The notes under the pieces: generated by a model | Seen by the model: the letters and a program-made list of their open reading frames with translations, nothing else | What the model was told of the DNA's origin: nothing | Database searches by the model: none | Assembly: GCF_039521325.1 (NCBI RefSeq) | Contig: NZ_BAAACD010000003.1 | Origin: Clostridium_X cadaveris | GTDB lineage: Bacteria > Bacillota > Clostridia > Clostridiales > Clostridiaceae | Length of the DNA stretch: 64,000 bases | Reading direction: 5' to 3' (one strand) | In this document: positions 7,813 to 16,750 of the stretch, one piece after another | How positions within the stretch are numbered: the stretch's first letter is position 1 | Layout: the number at the start of each line of letters is the position of its first letter | Position numbers and translations under genes: made by a program

Positions 7813-8091
7813 TTGTTTTGGCTTCTCGGATTCTTTTACATTATCAGGCGATTTTAAAGTTTCTTCTAAAGCTTTATCAGATCCCCTTAATTCTTTATCA
7901 TCTGCATACCACTTAGAATTTGTATTAGGATTATTTAATAATCCAGCCATAACTAATATCCCTAAAAAAGCTGTGACTATCTGTTCATAATTAGCTGGAA
8001 GTATATTTATTCCTAATCCATGTAATAATAGTGGAATAAAAGAAAAAATAGATACCCATAATCCATAATTTTTAAATCTTTCATATTTCAT
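7810..8091 (-). CDS. Holin-like small membrane protein
   Basis: A 93-residue protein with two hydrophobic segments (about 8-27 and 36-53) and a charged, hydrophilic tail. The pattern KYERFKNYGLW, NILPANYEQI and GLLNNPNT is that of phage holins in the phage_holin_1 group. No endolysin or other phage gene is next to it, so it is either a domesticated holin or a prophage relic. The ATG at 8091 has GGTAGGTG 6 bases upstream; the GTG at 8100 overlaps that site. Function in lysis is not shown. Confidence 0.6.
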   Translation of the reverse strand: MKYERFKNYGLWVSIFSFIPLLLHGLGINILPANYEQIVTAFLGILVMAGLLNNPNTNSKWYADDKELRGSDKALEETLKSPDNVKESEKPKQ

Positions 8092-8240
8092 ACAAAACAC
8101 CTACCTTGGTTTCTTAAAATATTGTCTTTGGTTCTAATACATAATATTCATATATATATATTTAGTTACTAATTATTCTCTAGAAACTATCTAAGGCTTT
8201 TAAAATTTTAAATCCTATTAAGTTTTTCTAGGATTTACAC

Positions 8241-8280
8241 AAAAAAAAATCCCGAGATATGAAAATCTCAGGATTTTTTA
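8241..8280 (-). terminator. Intrinsic terminator of M18 aminopeptidase gene
   Basis: A 13-bp stem (ATCCCGAGAT against ATCTCAGGAT at its core) with a long minus-strand T run, just past the gene's stop. Confidence 0.85.
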
Positions 8281-8295
8281 TATTATTATTTAACT

Positions 8296-9699
8296 TTATG
8301 CTTCTTGTAAGAATGCGTAGTAACCTCTCATAGTTTCATATATATCAGCTTTAGATGCAACTTCCCATGGAGCATGCATATTGTGTAATGCTACTCCGCA
8401 ATCTATTACTTCCATACCATATTGAGCTAAAATATATGCTATAGTTCCACCGCCGCCTTGGTCAACCTTTCCAAGCTCTGCAGTCTGCCATGTTACTCCA
8501 TGTTTATCCATGATGCTTCTTATTTGACCTACAAATTCAGCATTCGCATCATTACAGCCACTCTTTCCTCTTGCTCCAGTGTATTTATTGAATACTATAC
8601 CTTTTCCAAAGTATGCGCAATTATTCTTTTCCATTACACTTGGATAGTTTGGATCAAATGCCGCACTAACATCTGAGGATAACATCTTAGAGTTAGATAA
8701 GGCTCTTCTAACCTTTATATCACTGTAGTCACCCATTCTGTCCATTATTTCTGCTACTGCATTTTCAAAGAATTTTGAATGCATTCCAGTAGCACCTATG
8801 CTACCAACTTCTTCTTTATCAACAAGTAGAGTTACACAAGTCTTGTCTGCTTCTGTCATCTCCATCATAGCTTCAAAAGAAGTATATGCACATATTCTAT
8901 CGTCATGGCCATATGCTACAACCATGCTTCTATCTAAGCCATAATCTCTTGCAGCACCAGCTGGTACTACTTCCAATTCTGCTGATACAAAATCTTCTTC
9001 AACTATTCCGTATTTTTCGTTTAAAAGTTTTAATATGTTGAGTTTTACTCTATTTTTAGCTTCCTTATCTTTAATTGGAATAGATCCAACTAATATATTT
9101 AGATCTTCTCCCTCTATTGCATTTGCAACCTTCTTTTGCATTTGATCTGCTGATAAATGCACTAAAAGATCTGAAATTCCTACTACTGGATCATTTGCAT
9201 CTTCACCAATAACAACCTTTACTGATGATCCATCTTTCCTAATCATAACACCATGAATACTTAGTGGGATTGTAACCCATTGATATTTCTTTACTCCACC
9301 ATAGTAATGAGTTTCCATCATAGCTAGATCAGTATCTTCATATAAAGGATTTTGCTTTAAGTCGAGTCTAGGTGAGTCTATGTGAGCTCCTAAAATTCTC
9401 ATTCCTTTTTGTAAGCTTTCTTTTCCTATAAGGAATAATGCTAAAGATTTTCCCATATGATTTACATAAACTTTATCTCCAGCCTTTAAGCTCTCATTGT
9501 TTTCTATGATTTTGTTTAAATCTTTATAACCTTCTTTTTCTGCAAGAGCTACAAATTCGTCAACGCATTCTCTTTCTGTCTTTGCTATAGTCATGAAATC
9601 TTTATATCTATCAGAAAGATCAAAAACCTTCTTTAGATCCTCATCAGAATACTTCTCCCATGCATATTCATATTTTTTAGTTAACTCTTTAACGTCCAT
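8296..9699 (-). CDS. M18 family aspartyl aminopeptidase
   Basis: A 467-residue cytoplasmic zinc aminopeptidase that removes N-terminal acidic or other residues from peptides. The co-catalytic metal motifs are AHIDSPRLDL (N-terminal third), YGHDDRI, VDKEEVGSIG and the C-terminal HNMHAPWE. The lid domain follows the first motif as in the M18 fold. The start at 9699 is preceded by AGGAGG at 7 bases; an upstream in-frame ATG at 9717 lacks a ribosome site. It is monocistronic with its own terminator. Confidence 0.92.
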   Translation of the reverse strand: MDVKELTKKYEYAWEKYSDEDLKKVFDLSDRYKDFMTIAKTERECVDEFVALAEKEGYKDLNKIIENNESLKAGDKVYVNHMGKSLALFLIGKESLQKGMRILGAHIDSPRLDLKQNPLYEDTDLAMMETHYYGGVKKYQWVTIPLSIHGVMIRKDGSSVKVVIGEDANDPVVGISDLLVHLSADQMQKKVANAIEGEDLNILVGSIPIKDKEAKNRVKLNILKLLNEKYGIVEEDFVSAELEVVPAGAARDYGLDRSMVVAYGHDDRICAYTSFEAMMEMTEADKTCVTLLVDKEEVGSIGATGMHSKFFENAVAEIMDRMGDYSDIKVRRALSNSKMLSSDVSAAFDPNYPSVMEKNNCAYFGKGIVFNKYTGARGKSGCNDANAEFVGQIRSIMDKHGVTWQTAELGKVDQGGGGTIAYILAQYGMEVIDCGVALHNMHAPWEVASKADIYETMRGYYAFLQEA

Positions 9700-9783
9700 T
9701 GCAAATCCTCCTATCACTTAAAAACTTTTTTAACAACAAGTCCATTTTAACTCATTCCAAGTGAAATTTAAACACAATTCAAA

Positions 9784-10344
9784 CTAATCTGTTATAATAC
9801 AGTTTATTTTTACATCATGCTCGTCCATTGGAAGTTCATTAACTATTTGTTCTTTGTATCCTATTGCTACTATTTTGCATTTCTTACTAATCTTTAATAA
9901 AAATCTATCATAAAATCCTCCACCATAACCAAGTCTTCCTCCTTTATGGTCAAAGGCTACACCTGGTACAAGCACTAGATCTATCTCTTCTTCACTTATT
10001 ACATTATCTTCCTTAAGCTCTGGCTCTAATATCCCTCTATAACTTTTTGACAAATCAGACCAGCATGTTATTTCAACGGCTTTCATCCCCTGATTTTTAT
10101 TTATAACCTTTGGAACACATACTCTCTTTCCTCTCTCTAATGAATGCTTTATAATTCTATGAGTATCAACTTCATTTCCATAGCTTACAAACACAAATAT
10201 ATTATGTGATTTTTTATAGAAATCACTATTTATAATCTTATGATATATAGATTCATTTTTATTTTGCCTATGTTCTTTTGATATTTCATCTCTAAGTTTT
10301 ATCAAAGTTTTTCTAAGATAACTTTTAGAATCCACCCATTTCAC
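9784..10344 (-). CDS. 5-formyltetrahydrofolate cyclo-ligase
   Basis: Converts 5-formyl-THF to 5,10-methenyl-THF with ATP in one-carbon metabolism. The 186-residue length, N-terminal LRKTL...RDEIS basic helix and the signature GGRLGYGGGFYDRFL (about 143-157) identify the family. The best start is a GTG at 10344 that overlaps the end of hprK by 20 bp, with AAAGG just upstream; a second in-frame GTG nine bases on is possible. It is translationally coupled to hprK. Confidence 0.9.
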   Translation of the reverse strand: MKWVDSKSYLRKTLIKLRDEISKEHRQNKNESIYHKIINSDFYKKSHNIFVFVSYGNEVDTHRIIKHSLERGKRVCVPKVINKNQGMKAVEITCWSDLSKSYRGILEPELKEDNVISEEEIDLVLVPGVAFDHKGGRLGYGGGFYDRFLLKISKKCKIVAIGYKEQIVNELPMDEHDVKINCIITD

Positions 10345-11236
10345 CTATCCTTTGATCTATTATCTCCGCGGGAGTGATTTGTGACATAGTGCTATATCTA
10401 TAATTTGCTGCTGCTGCTTCAATTATGACAGCCACGTTTCTTCCTGGTCTTATAGGAATTCTCATCCTTCTAACCTTTACGCCTAGTATTTCTGTATATT
10501 CTTTATCTATTCCAAGTCTGTCATAAGCTCCATTATCTCTCCAATGCTCTAGATGAATAACCATCTTTATAGTCTTGGAATGAAGTACTGAGCTAAGTCC
10601 ATAGAGTGCAGTTATATCTATTATTCCCATTCCTCTAACTTCTAACATACCAAAAGTAATTTTAGGAGATGTTCCTTTTAAAATACCATCAATCTGCTTT
10701 ATGTCAACAGCATCATCTGCTACTATTCTATGTCCTCTCTTTATGAGTTCTAATGCAGTTTCACTCTTTCCTATACCACTTTCTCCTGTTATAAGTATTC
10801 CAATGCCATATATATCAACTAAAACTCCATGAACCCTTGTTTCAGGAGCTAAAGCATCATCTAAGAAATTTGATAACTTATTTATAAATCTAGTTGTTAT
10901 CATATCTGTTCTTAATATCCATCTTTTATTTTCTTTAGCATATCGTATAATTTCTTCTTGAGCTTCAAGACCCCTTGTTAGAATTATACAAGGAGTATGA
11001 AACTCCATATATTTCTTTATTCTCTTTTTTCTTATATCAGGATGCATGTCATCTAAGAAGCTCCACTCCGCTCTTCCTATAACCTGTATTCTATCATTAG
11101 CAAAATAGTTATAAAATCCAGCAAGCTGAAGTCCTGGTCTATTAAAATCTATTATATCAACTTCATTTTCCGGGTCGCCTTCAACTAATACTTCTAATTT
11201 AAAATGCTCTATAAGTTCATTTACCCTTACTGCCAT
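10325..11236 (-). CDS. hprK: HPr kinase/phosphorylase
   Basis: Phosphorylates Ser46 of HPr in response to glycolytic intermediates and removes it when phosphate is high, which controls CcpA-dependent catabolite repression and PTS uptake. The 303-residue protein has the N-terminal HprK domain and a C-terminal kinase domain with Walker A GESGIGKS (151-158) and the family's IRPGRNVAVIIE segment near the C-terminus. The ATG at 11236 follows TGGAGGATA. It sits in a three-gene operon after a DUF896 gene and before formyl-THF cyclo-ligase. Confidence 0.95.
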   Translation of the reverse strand: MAVRVNELIEHFKLEVLVEGDPENEVDIIDFNRPGLQLAGFYNYFANDRIQVIGRAEWSFLDDMHPDIRKKRIKKYMEFHTPCIILTRGLEAQEEIIRYAKENKRWILRTDMITTRFINKLSNFLDDALAPETRVHGVLVDIYGIGILITGESGIGKSETALELIKRGHRIVADDAVDIKQIDGILKGTSPKITFGMLEVRGMGIIDITALYGLSSVLHSKTIKMVIHLEHWRDNGAYDRLGIDKEYTEILGVKVRRMRIPIRPGRNVAVIIEAAAANYRYSTMSQITPAEIIDQRIGEMGGF

Positions 11237-11266
11237 AGCCTATCCTCCATTTTCTTTATGCTAATT

Positions 11267-11440
11267 TTAATTCTTCTTTTTTTCTACCATCTCAAGCTGT
11301 GCTCTAAAATTTCTCTTTACCGAATCTATATAACGTCTTCTAAGTTTTTGCTGCTCTTCTTTTTCTTCTGGTGTAAGTCCTTCCTCTTGACTCTTTTTAT
11401 ATAAAAAATTTATTCTTTCTATAACTTTATCCATTTCCAT
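11267..11440 (-). CDS. DUF896 (YnzC-like) small protein
   Basis: A 57-residue, highly charged helical protein. The core pattern INFLYKKSQEEGLTPEEKEE and RRRYIDSVKRNFRAQLE is that of DUF896, a short Firmicute family with an antiparallel two-helix fold and no established activity. A perfect AAGGAGG precedes the ATG at 11440. It is the first gene of the hprK operon, 30 bp upstream of hprK. Confidence 0.85.
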   Translation of the reverse strand: MEMDKVIERINFLYKKSQEEGLTPEEKEEQQKLRRRYIDSVKRNFRAQLEMVEKKKN

Positions 11441-11827
11441 CTTAATTTTCCTCCTTAGCTATATCTATAATTTTACTTTATTCATTGATTTTAAACAACA
11501 TTAAAATTACCATTATTTAAAATAAATCTATATTGCTTTTCAATTTAAATTTAAAGTCAATTAAGTTTTTTCAAATATAATTATTAACATTAAATTTAAT
11601 TTCCGACGTAATTCTTATTTTTATTTTTTACCAAATTCTCTCTTTCTACATATAACAATAACTACAAGGGTTTTCCAATAACTGTAAAAGAGATAATTTT
11701 AATTTTTTTCTTTGTTTTTTAGAATTATTTGTATTTATATGGAGTATTTTTTTTCTTTATTTATTAGTCATATTTGGTAAAATAGTACTATAGAGTTGAT
11801 TATTTATTTTATTAGGAGAGTGATTTT
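11441..11827. other. AT-rich intergenic region between divergent hprK operon and spo0E-like gene
   Basis: About 390 bp, very AT-rich with long T tracts. It must contain promoters for both directions, but I see no convincing -35/-10 pair and no gene or strong hairpin. Confidence 0.5.
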
Positions 11828-11998
11828 ATGAACCACGATGAACTTCAAATTAATATTGAAGAATTAAGACATGAGCTGTACACACTATTAGGGAAAAAAC
11901 ATCCTACTGATCAGCGAGTAGTTGAATGCAGCAAAGAATTGGACAAGCTAATTGTGAAGTACCAAAAAAAATGTATTAAAAGCACAACTTATGCTTAA
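11828..11998 (+). CDS. Spo0E-like sporulation regulatory protein
   Basis: A 56-residue two-helix protein with the Spo0E signature CSKELDKLIVKY (35-46), close to the family consensus SQELDxLI. Spo0E phosphatases dephosphorylate Spo0A~P and delay sporulation; the acidic Asp40 is the conserved catalytic-site residue of the motif. The ATG follows TTAGGAGAGTG. It stands alone with its own terminator, as orphan Spo0E-like genes usually do. Whether its target is Spo0A in this organism is inference. Confidence 0.82.
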   Translation: MNHDELQINIEELRHELYTLLGKKHPTDQRVVECSKELDKLIVKYQKKCIKSTTYA

Positions 11999-12013
11999 TT
12001 ACATACTAAACTT

Positions 12014-12046
12014 TAAAGCTGCTATATAAATATAGCAGCTTTTTTT
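12014..12046 (+). terminator. Intrinsic terminator of spo0E-like gene
   Basis: AAAGCTGCTATAT and ATATAGCAGCTTT form a 13-bp perfect stem followed by seven T on the plus strand. Confidence 0.9.
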
Positions 12047-12051
12047 AATTC

Positions 12052-12450
12052 CTATAAATTAAGTTCATCTATAATCTCGTCTAAATCGTAGTCACTATCC
12101 TTTTCAAAGAAAGCTGCTATAAACTCACAGTAGTCACTATTTTCTTTATCAACATCATATGAAGCAAATTGTCCTTCAATATCAAATTCCTCAAATGAAT
12201 CTTCTATTATAGAACCAACATTATCTACAGCTACATCATTTAAATAAGGAAGATAATATTCATCGTTCCATTCATCGCTTTCCTCATCGCTCTCTTCATC
12301 ATTTGCATAAGCTGTTGCTGCCTTTATTTCATCTTCATCAAAATCATAAAAAAGTCTTAAAACAACTAAGTCATTTTTAACTTTTAGTTCTTCTATTTCT
12401 TCTATTCCGTTTTCTTCTAAGTATGATATTAATTTTTCCTTGTTAATCAT
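12052..12450 (-). CDS. Acidic protein of unknown function
   Basis: A 132-residue, strongly acidic protein (about a third Asp/Glu) with an N-terminal helical segment NKEKLISYLEENGIEEIEEL, a serine/acidic low-complexity stretch around 51-62 (ANDEESDEESDEW) and a mixed C-terminal part. I recognise no domain. The ATG at 12450 with AGGTG upstream is preferred to in-frame starts at 12456 and 12462. It lies 14 bp downstream of a DUF1292 gene and is probably co-transcribed with it. Confidence 0.6.
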   Translation of the reverse strand: MINKEKLISYLEENGIEEIEELKVKNDLVVLRLFYDFDEDEIKAATAYANDEESDEESDEWNDEYYLPYLNDVAVDNVGSIIEDSFEEFDIEGQFASYDVDKENSDYCEFIAAFFEKDSDYDLDEIIDELNL

Positions 12451-12464
12451 ATTCATCCCCACCT

Positions 12465-12740
12465 TTATTTATTATATAAAAGATTTTTATACTCTTTGCT
12501 TACTCTTGCAAATTCTTCATCATCTTCTACAAAATTTAATTCTTTATTACCATTTACCATATCCACTCTAAATATGTATGCATCATCTTCATTATTATTT
12601 CCTTCTACCGGAGATAATATTAAATATTGCTTTTCTTTTTCTGTTTCTTCATCTAGGTATATCTCCGCTATCGGTTCAAAAGCTACTTTATTTCCTTCCT
12701 CATCTCTGAAGTACATTACTTCCATATCTTCATTTACCAT
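12465..12740 (-). CDS. DUF1292 family (YrzB-like) protein
   Basis: A 91-residue acidic protein with the DUF1292 pattern: FRDEEGNKVAFEPIAEIYLD, then YLILSPVE, an acidic linker and AYIFRVD, ending in an EDDEEFARV helix. The family is widespread in Firmicutes, often near ruvX and fur, and has no known activity. The ATG at 12740 follows AAGGAG. Here the usual ruvX neighbour is absent. Confidence 0.8.
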   Translation of the reverse strand: MVNEDMEVMYFRDEEGNKVAFEPIAEIYLDEETEKEKQYLILSPVEGNNNEDDAYIFRVDMVNGNKELNFVEDDEEFARVSKEYKNLLYNK

Positions 12741-12899
12741 TTATTACTCCTTCTCCACGGCTTCACCTGCCATAGCTCTATGTTTTTTTAATAAACTTAT
12801 AACTTAACTATAAGTTTAATTTTAGTTGTTATATATATGTTTTTCAAGCATTTATAATATAATTTTCTTAATCATAAACAACATAAAAATATTGCATCT

Positions 12900-15191
12900 T
12901 TATTTTAAAAGACTACACACTTCATTTTTGTAAAATATATATTCATAATGAAGAGCTCTAGTAAGCACAACATATAAAAGCTTTTTGTCAAGCTCACTTT
13001 CGCCATAAAATTCATCACTTACATTAAAGACTATAGAGCAGTCAAATTCTAATCCCTTAGTCATATAAGATGGAATAATTATGTTTTCTAAGTTTATTAA
13101 ATCATCACTTTCCTTTATAAGTGACCAGCTGCTATTGCTATGTTTCTTCAAATTATCACTTATCTTTTTGCACTGATCTTTACTCTTTCCTATTATGGCT
13201 ATTGAATTTTTGCCAGCATTATGTACTTTATCTACTATCTTATCTACTTTATCAGCAAAATCTTTATAGGTGCTGTATTCTACGATTTCCGGTTCATCTC
13301 CATGTCTTAGGACTGGTTTAGCTGGAGTCAAACTATTTTCCTGAGTCTTCAATACTCTGTTTGCCAAATTTATGATTTCAATGGTTGATCTATAACTTTG
13401 TGTAAGCATAGTATATTCCATATCATCTTTAAATACTCCATGAATTATATTATTCCAATCTTTAAGCCCTTTATATGCATATATACCCTGTCCTAAATCT
13501 CCTACCAATGTCAATGAATTTCCTTTGCTTATTAGACTCATTATAGCTATCTCAAAGGGACTATAATCTTGAACTTCATCAACCATAACATGAGAAAATT
13601 TAACTTCATCTTCTATGTCCTCAATTTTAAGTTTTAAATAAAGCATAGGTGCTAAATCTTCACTGTCTATTATGCCTTTTTCTTTATTTTCCTGTATCTT
13701 TTCTCTCATGTAATCAGAAAGCTCTTTTGGAATTTTATTATCACTAGCTATTGAGAACATATCTTCATCTAAGAAAAATCTCATATAAAGCTCTTTAGCA
13801 TCTAGGCCTTTCCATTTTTCAAAATAATCTTCGAAAGCCTTTTTGCTGTTTTTCTTTGCACTTTCTTTTTTATTATCTCTCTCTTCATAAAGACCCCTTA
13901 ACACCCCTCTTCTATGCTTACTATCCTCTTCTGCTCTCTTTATCTTTACAATTTCCAAATCATATTGAGAATCTATATTATCAAGCATAGCTTCTATCTT
14001 GTCTTTAAGTTTCAATGAGAGATACCTCTTTATCTCACTCTTTCTTGCATTTACAGAAAATTTAACTAAATCCTTCAAAAATAATCTTCTTATTTCCTTT
14101 GCATCTACAAGAACATTGTCATCAACCATTATACTTTCTATTTTTCCATCTTCTATTTCAAGAAGTTTTATATATCTATCCATCATAGTTTTAAAAGTCA
14201 AAGAGCCTTTTACTTTTGCTGAACCCATAATAAATTTATACTCTTCATCTTTCGACTCTTCTAATATATATCTAAGCTTCATATCCTTTGTGTACAATTT
14301 ACCCTTTATCTTAAGAATATTTAAACAAAAATCTTCAAATGTCTCTTGTCTTACATCTTCTACACCTAAGCTAGGAAGAACATCACTTATATAATCTAAA
14401 AAAATCTTATTAGGAGCTAATACAAGTATATCTTTTCCTTCAAGGTTTTCTCTATACCTATATAGGAGATATGCAAGCCTATGAAGAGCAACTGTTGTCT
14501 TTCCAGATCCTGCTGATCCTTGAACTAAAACAGCGTAGGTCTTAGGATATCTTATAATTTCATTCTGCTCCTTTTGAATGGTTGCAACAACATCTTTAAG
14601 CTTAGACCCTATGCTCTCTTCAAGGGTTATTTTTAGAAAGTCATCTATAAGCGCATTTTCTTCTTGCTGCCCTACATTTTTTAAAATTATATCGTTTATT
14701 CCTTCATCAAAAATCTCTACAAGTTCTTCATCTTTATATAAAAACTTTCTTTTTAATGACAAGTCACCTTCTATTATTCCTATTGGTGCCCTATATTCTG
14801 TAGGTCCTTGAGTTCCACTGTAGTAAAGATCAGCAATAGGCGCTCTCCAGTCTATTACTTTTTCATCTCCGTTTTCGATATCTCCAATACCAAATTTCCC
14901 TATATAAAAACTTTCTCTATCTCTTTTGTATTCTCTAAAGTCTATTCTTGCGAAATATGGTTTATGATAAGCTTCACCATAATTATGAAGTCTCTCAGAA
15001 ACTATATTAAATAGAAGTTTTGAATTTTCGAGTTCCTCGCTATAACTTCCTCTTGCTGATTTCTTTAAAGTCGATATCTGTGTTTTTAAAGCTTCATTTC
15101 TAGCATTTATCCTATCTATCTCCTCATGTATCCACTCTCTTGTCTCATTTAAATGTTCTTTCTCTAATTCCATCTCTTTAATTTTATCCAT
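12900..15191 (-). CDS. helD: HelD, RNA polymerase recycling motor (UvrD-like)
   Basis: A 763-residue ATP-driven protein that removes RNA polymerase from DNA and recycles it. The N-terminal charged coiled coil (about 1-70) corresponds to the arm that enters the secondary channel; then comes WRAPIADLYY and helicase domain 1A with Walker A GSAGSGKTTVALHR (about 224-237), a long insertion, VDEVQDYSPFE (Walker B), and a C-terminal 2A domain ending VVLTRALHYEYIF. The ATG follows TAGGAGGTGG. No partner gene is adjacent. A generic DNA helicase role is less likely given the N-terminal arm. Confidence 0.88.
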   Translation of the reverse strand: MDKIKEMELEKEHLNETREWIHEEIDRINARNEALKTQISTLKKSARGSYSEELENSKLLFNIVSERLHNYGEAYHKPYFARIDFREYKRDRESFYIGKFGIGDIENGDEKVIDWRAPIADLYYSGTQGPTEYRAPIGIIEGDLSLKRKFLYKDEELVEIFDEGINDIILKNVGQQEENALIDDFLKITLEESIGSKLKDVVATIQKEQNEIIRYPKTYAVLVQGSAGSGKTTVALHRLAYLLYRYRENLEGKDILVLAPNKIFLDYISDVLPSLGVEDVRQETFEDFCLNILKIKGKLYTKDMKLRYILEESKDEEYKFIMGSAKVKGSLTFKTMMDRYIKLLEIEDGKIESIMVDDNVLVDAKEIRRLFLKDLVKFSVNARKSEIKRYLSLKLKDKIEAMLDNIDSQYDLEIVKIKRAEEDSKHRRGVLRGLYEERDNKKESAKKNSKKAFEDYFEKWKGLDAKELYMRFFLDEDMFSIASDNKIPKELSDYMREKIQENKEKGIIDSEDLAPMLYLKLKIEDIEDEVKFSHVMVDEVQDYSPFEIAIMSLISKGNSLTLVGDLGQGIYAYKGLKDWNNIIHGVFKDDMEYTMLTQSYRSTIEIINLANRVLKTQENSLTPAKPVLRHGDEPEIVEYSTYKDFADKVDKIVDKVHNAGKNSIAIIGKSKDQCKKISDNLKKHSNSSWSLIKESDDLINLENIIIPSYMTKGLEFDCSIVFNVSDEFYGESELDKKLLYVVLTRALHYEYIFYKNEVCSLLK

Positions 15192-15344
15192 ACAACCACC
15201 TCCTAAGCTTAATTTATAAATAACCTTATATATTAAAATCCATATAATAAATTTTTATTTTCATTATTATATAGACTTTAATATAATATCACTGTTTCAT
15301 GTTTTTTTAAATACTCCACCCACATTATTACATAATTATTCCAA

Positions 15345-15385
15345 ATAAAAAACAGTGAAGAAACTTTAAATTCTTTCACTGCTTT
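15345..15385 (-). terminator. Intrinsic terminator after ECF S component gene
   Basis: CAGTGAA-GAA pairs with TTC-TTTCACTG; on the minus strand it is followed by TTTTTTATTT. Confidence 0.7.
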
Positions 15386-15430
15386 CAAAATCAATCTTAC
15401 TTTATTAATTTTATCTTAATAATTTCTAGA

Positions 15431-15958
15431 TTAAGCTACCTTATTGTAATTAAACATTCCTTTTGAAATATCTTTTTTCATAGCTTTTGATAATGCTTTT
15501 ACTAAAGTTCCTGAAAGTACTGCATCAATTCCATGATGGACTAGAGTACCTAATGCAACTGTCATAAGTATAAACTTTATATCAAATCCTGGTAATATAG
15601 CCACAGCTGCAGCTTCTGTCAAAGCATGCAATGGTGCAGTTATCACAGCCATTTTCGTGAACGATACCCCTCTTTTTATTAAATAAGCCCCTACTCCTCC
15701 AACTATTATGTGCATTGCAGCTCTAGCAACTATATGAATAGGCGTTCCTGACATCAAAAACCCTAATGTTGATCCAAGTCCTACTGCCATAGCCGCTGTT
15801 GGTGATATAAGCATGGACAAAAACACTGGCAGGTGTGATGCTGGTGTTAATGAAAATGGCCCTATAACAATTTGAAATGGCTTAAATATAGTCGGTATGA
15901 TTATAGCAAGCGCTGTAAATAATCCTGTAAAAGTAAGTTTTTTTATTTTATCTCCCAT
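15431..15958 (-). CDS. ECF transporter substrate-binding (S) component
   Basis: A 175-residue membrane protein with about six hydrophobic segments, a basic start (MGDKIKKLTFTGLFTALAI) and the loop HLPVFLSMLISP that is common among ECF S components. S components bind a vitamin or metal and dock to a shared EcfA/EcfA'/EcfT module encoded elsewhere. The substrate cannot be assigned: the sequence has some likeness to niacin-type (NiaX) proteins and does not look like BioY. The ATG follows AGGGGGAAG. A 28-bp perfect palindrome immediately upstream suggests repression by its cognate cofactor. Confidence 0.72.
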   Translation of the reverse strand: MGDKIKKLTFTGLFTALAIIIPTIFKPFQIVIGPFSLTPASHLPVFLSMLISPTAAMAVGLGSTLGFLMSGTPIHIVARAAMHIIVGGVGAYLIKRGVSFTKMAVITAPLHALTEAAAVAILPGFDIKFILMTVALGTLVHHGIDAVLSGTLVKALSKAMKKDISKGMFNYNKVA

Positions 15959-15972
15959 TGGTACTTCCCCCT

Positions 15973-16000
15973 GTATTCTAGTGTATATACACTAGAATAC
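15973..16000 (-). promoter_or_regulatory. 28-bp perfect palindrome, probable operator
   Basis: GTATTCTAGTGTAT is followed directly by its reverse complement ATACACTAGAATAC, ending 15 bp before the start codon region of the ECF S gene. It overlaps possible promoter elements on the minus strand (TTGTAT, AGAATA). The perfect dyad with no loop fits a dimeric DNA-binding protein better than an RNA hairpin. Confidence 0.75.
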
Positions 16001-16041
16001 AATATTTTTATACACTTGTAAAGAGGTTATAAATATTTTTA

Positions 16042-16073
16042 TAAAAAAAGAGCAGCTGCATTATTACAGCTAC
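16042..16073 (-). terminator. Terminator of the V-type ATPase operon
   Basis: GTAGCTG pairs with CAGCTGC around an eight-base loop, followed by TCTTTTTTT on the minus strand. Confidence 0.8.
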
Positions 16074-16088
16074 CCGTATATATATTTT

Positions 16089-16748
16089 TTAATTATTATT
16101 TGCAGCTTTAGCTGCTTGCTCTTCCATCATACTCTTAACCTTCATAAGTCTTGTAAGATTTCCTCTCTCATTTTCTTCAAGCTTCATTCTTATATACCTT
16201 ATTGTTTCCTCTAGCTGTGGTATTGTCATATACTCAAGAGCATTAACTCTTCTTCTTGTCTTTTCAATTTCGTCAGCCATAAGCTGAGTACTTTTTTCAA
16301 CTTCTGCTAGTTCCAAAAGCTTAGGTAGTATAGTGTAAAGTTTTGATATAGAATCATCAAGCTCTGATGAAGTAGATGCAAAGCCATACGGATATATGCT
16401 TCCCTCATCACCTTCTAAAGCTCTTTTAAATTCCATAACAGGCACATTTACACTCATTATATTCTTAGTATGAAGCTCTAGAGATATCTTCTCCTTTGGA
16501 TAAACAATAGCTTCTTCTAACATTTCCGAATTCATAACAGCTCTCGCCATTACAAATTCTTTAAGAGATGCACTTAATTCTTTTTCTACTTCTCTTCTAA
16601 GAGTATTATTATACTTTACAAGATCAATAAATCTTCTCATAAGCTCATCTTGTTTGTCTTTTAAAAGCTTATGTCCCCTTGTAGCAGTTACCAGCCTCTT
16701 CTTAAGCTTGGTAAGCTCCATACGAGTAGGATTAACATTTAATCTCAT
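16089..16748 (-). CDS. ntpD: V-type ATP synthase/ATPase subunit D
   Basis: The 219-residue central-stalk subunit. It forms a long antiparallel coiled coil (N-terminal NPTRMELTKLKKRLVTATRG and the C-terminal helix after about 150) that rotates inside the A3B3 head. It is the last gene of the operon, 2 bp after subunit B, with AGAGGATG upstream. Length and both conserved helices are complete. Confidence 0.94.
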   Translation of the reverse strand: MRLNVNPTRMELTKLKKRLVTATRGHKLLKDKQDELMRRFIDLVKYNNTLRREVEKELSASLKEFVMARAVMNSEMLEEAIVYPKEKISLELHTKNIMSVNVPVMEFKRALEGDEGSIYPYGFASTSSELDDSISKLYTILPKLLELAEVEKSTQLMADEIEKTRRRVNALEYMTIPQLEETIRYIRMKLEENERGNLTRLMKVKSMMEEQAAKAANNN

Positions 16749-16750
16749 AG

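Noticed and set aside
13999..14394. 131-codon plus-strand frame inside helD
   Set aside because: Ser/Phe-rich shadow of a conserved helicase; no start signal.
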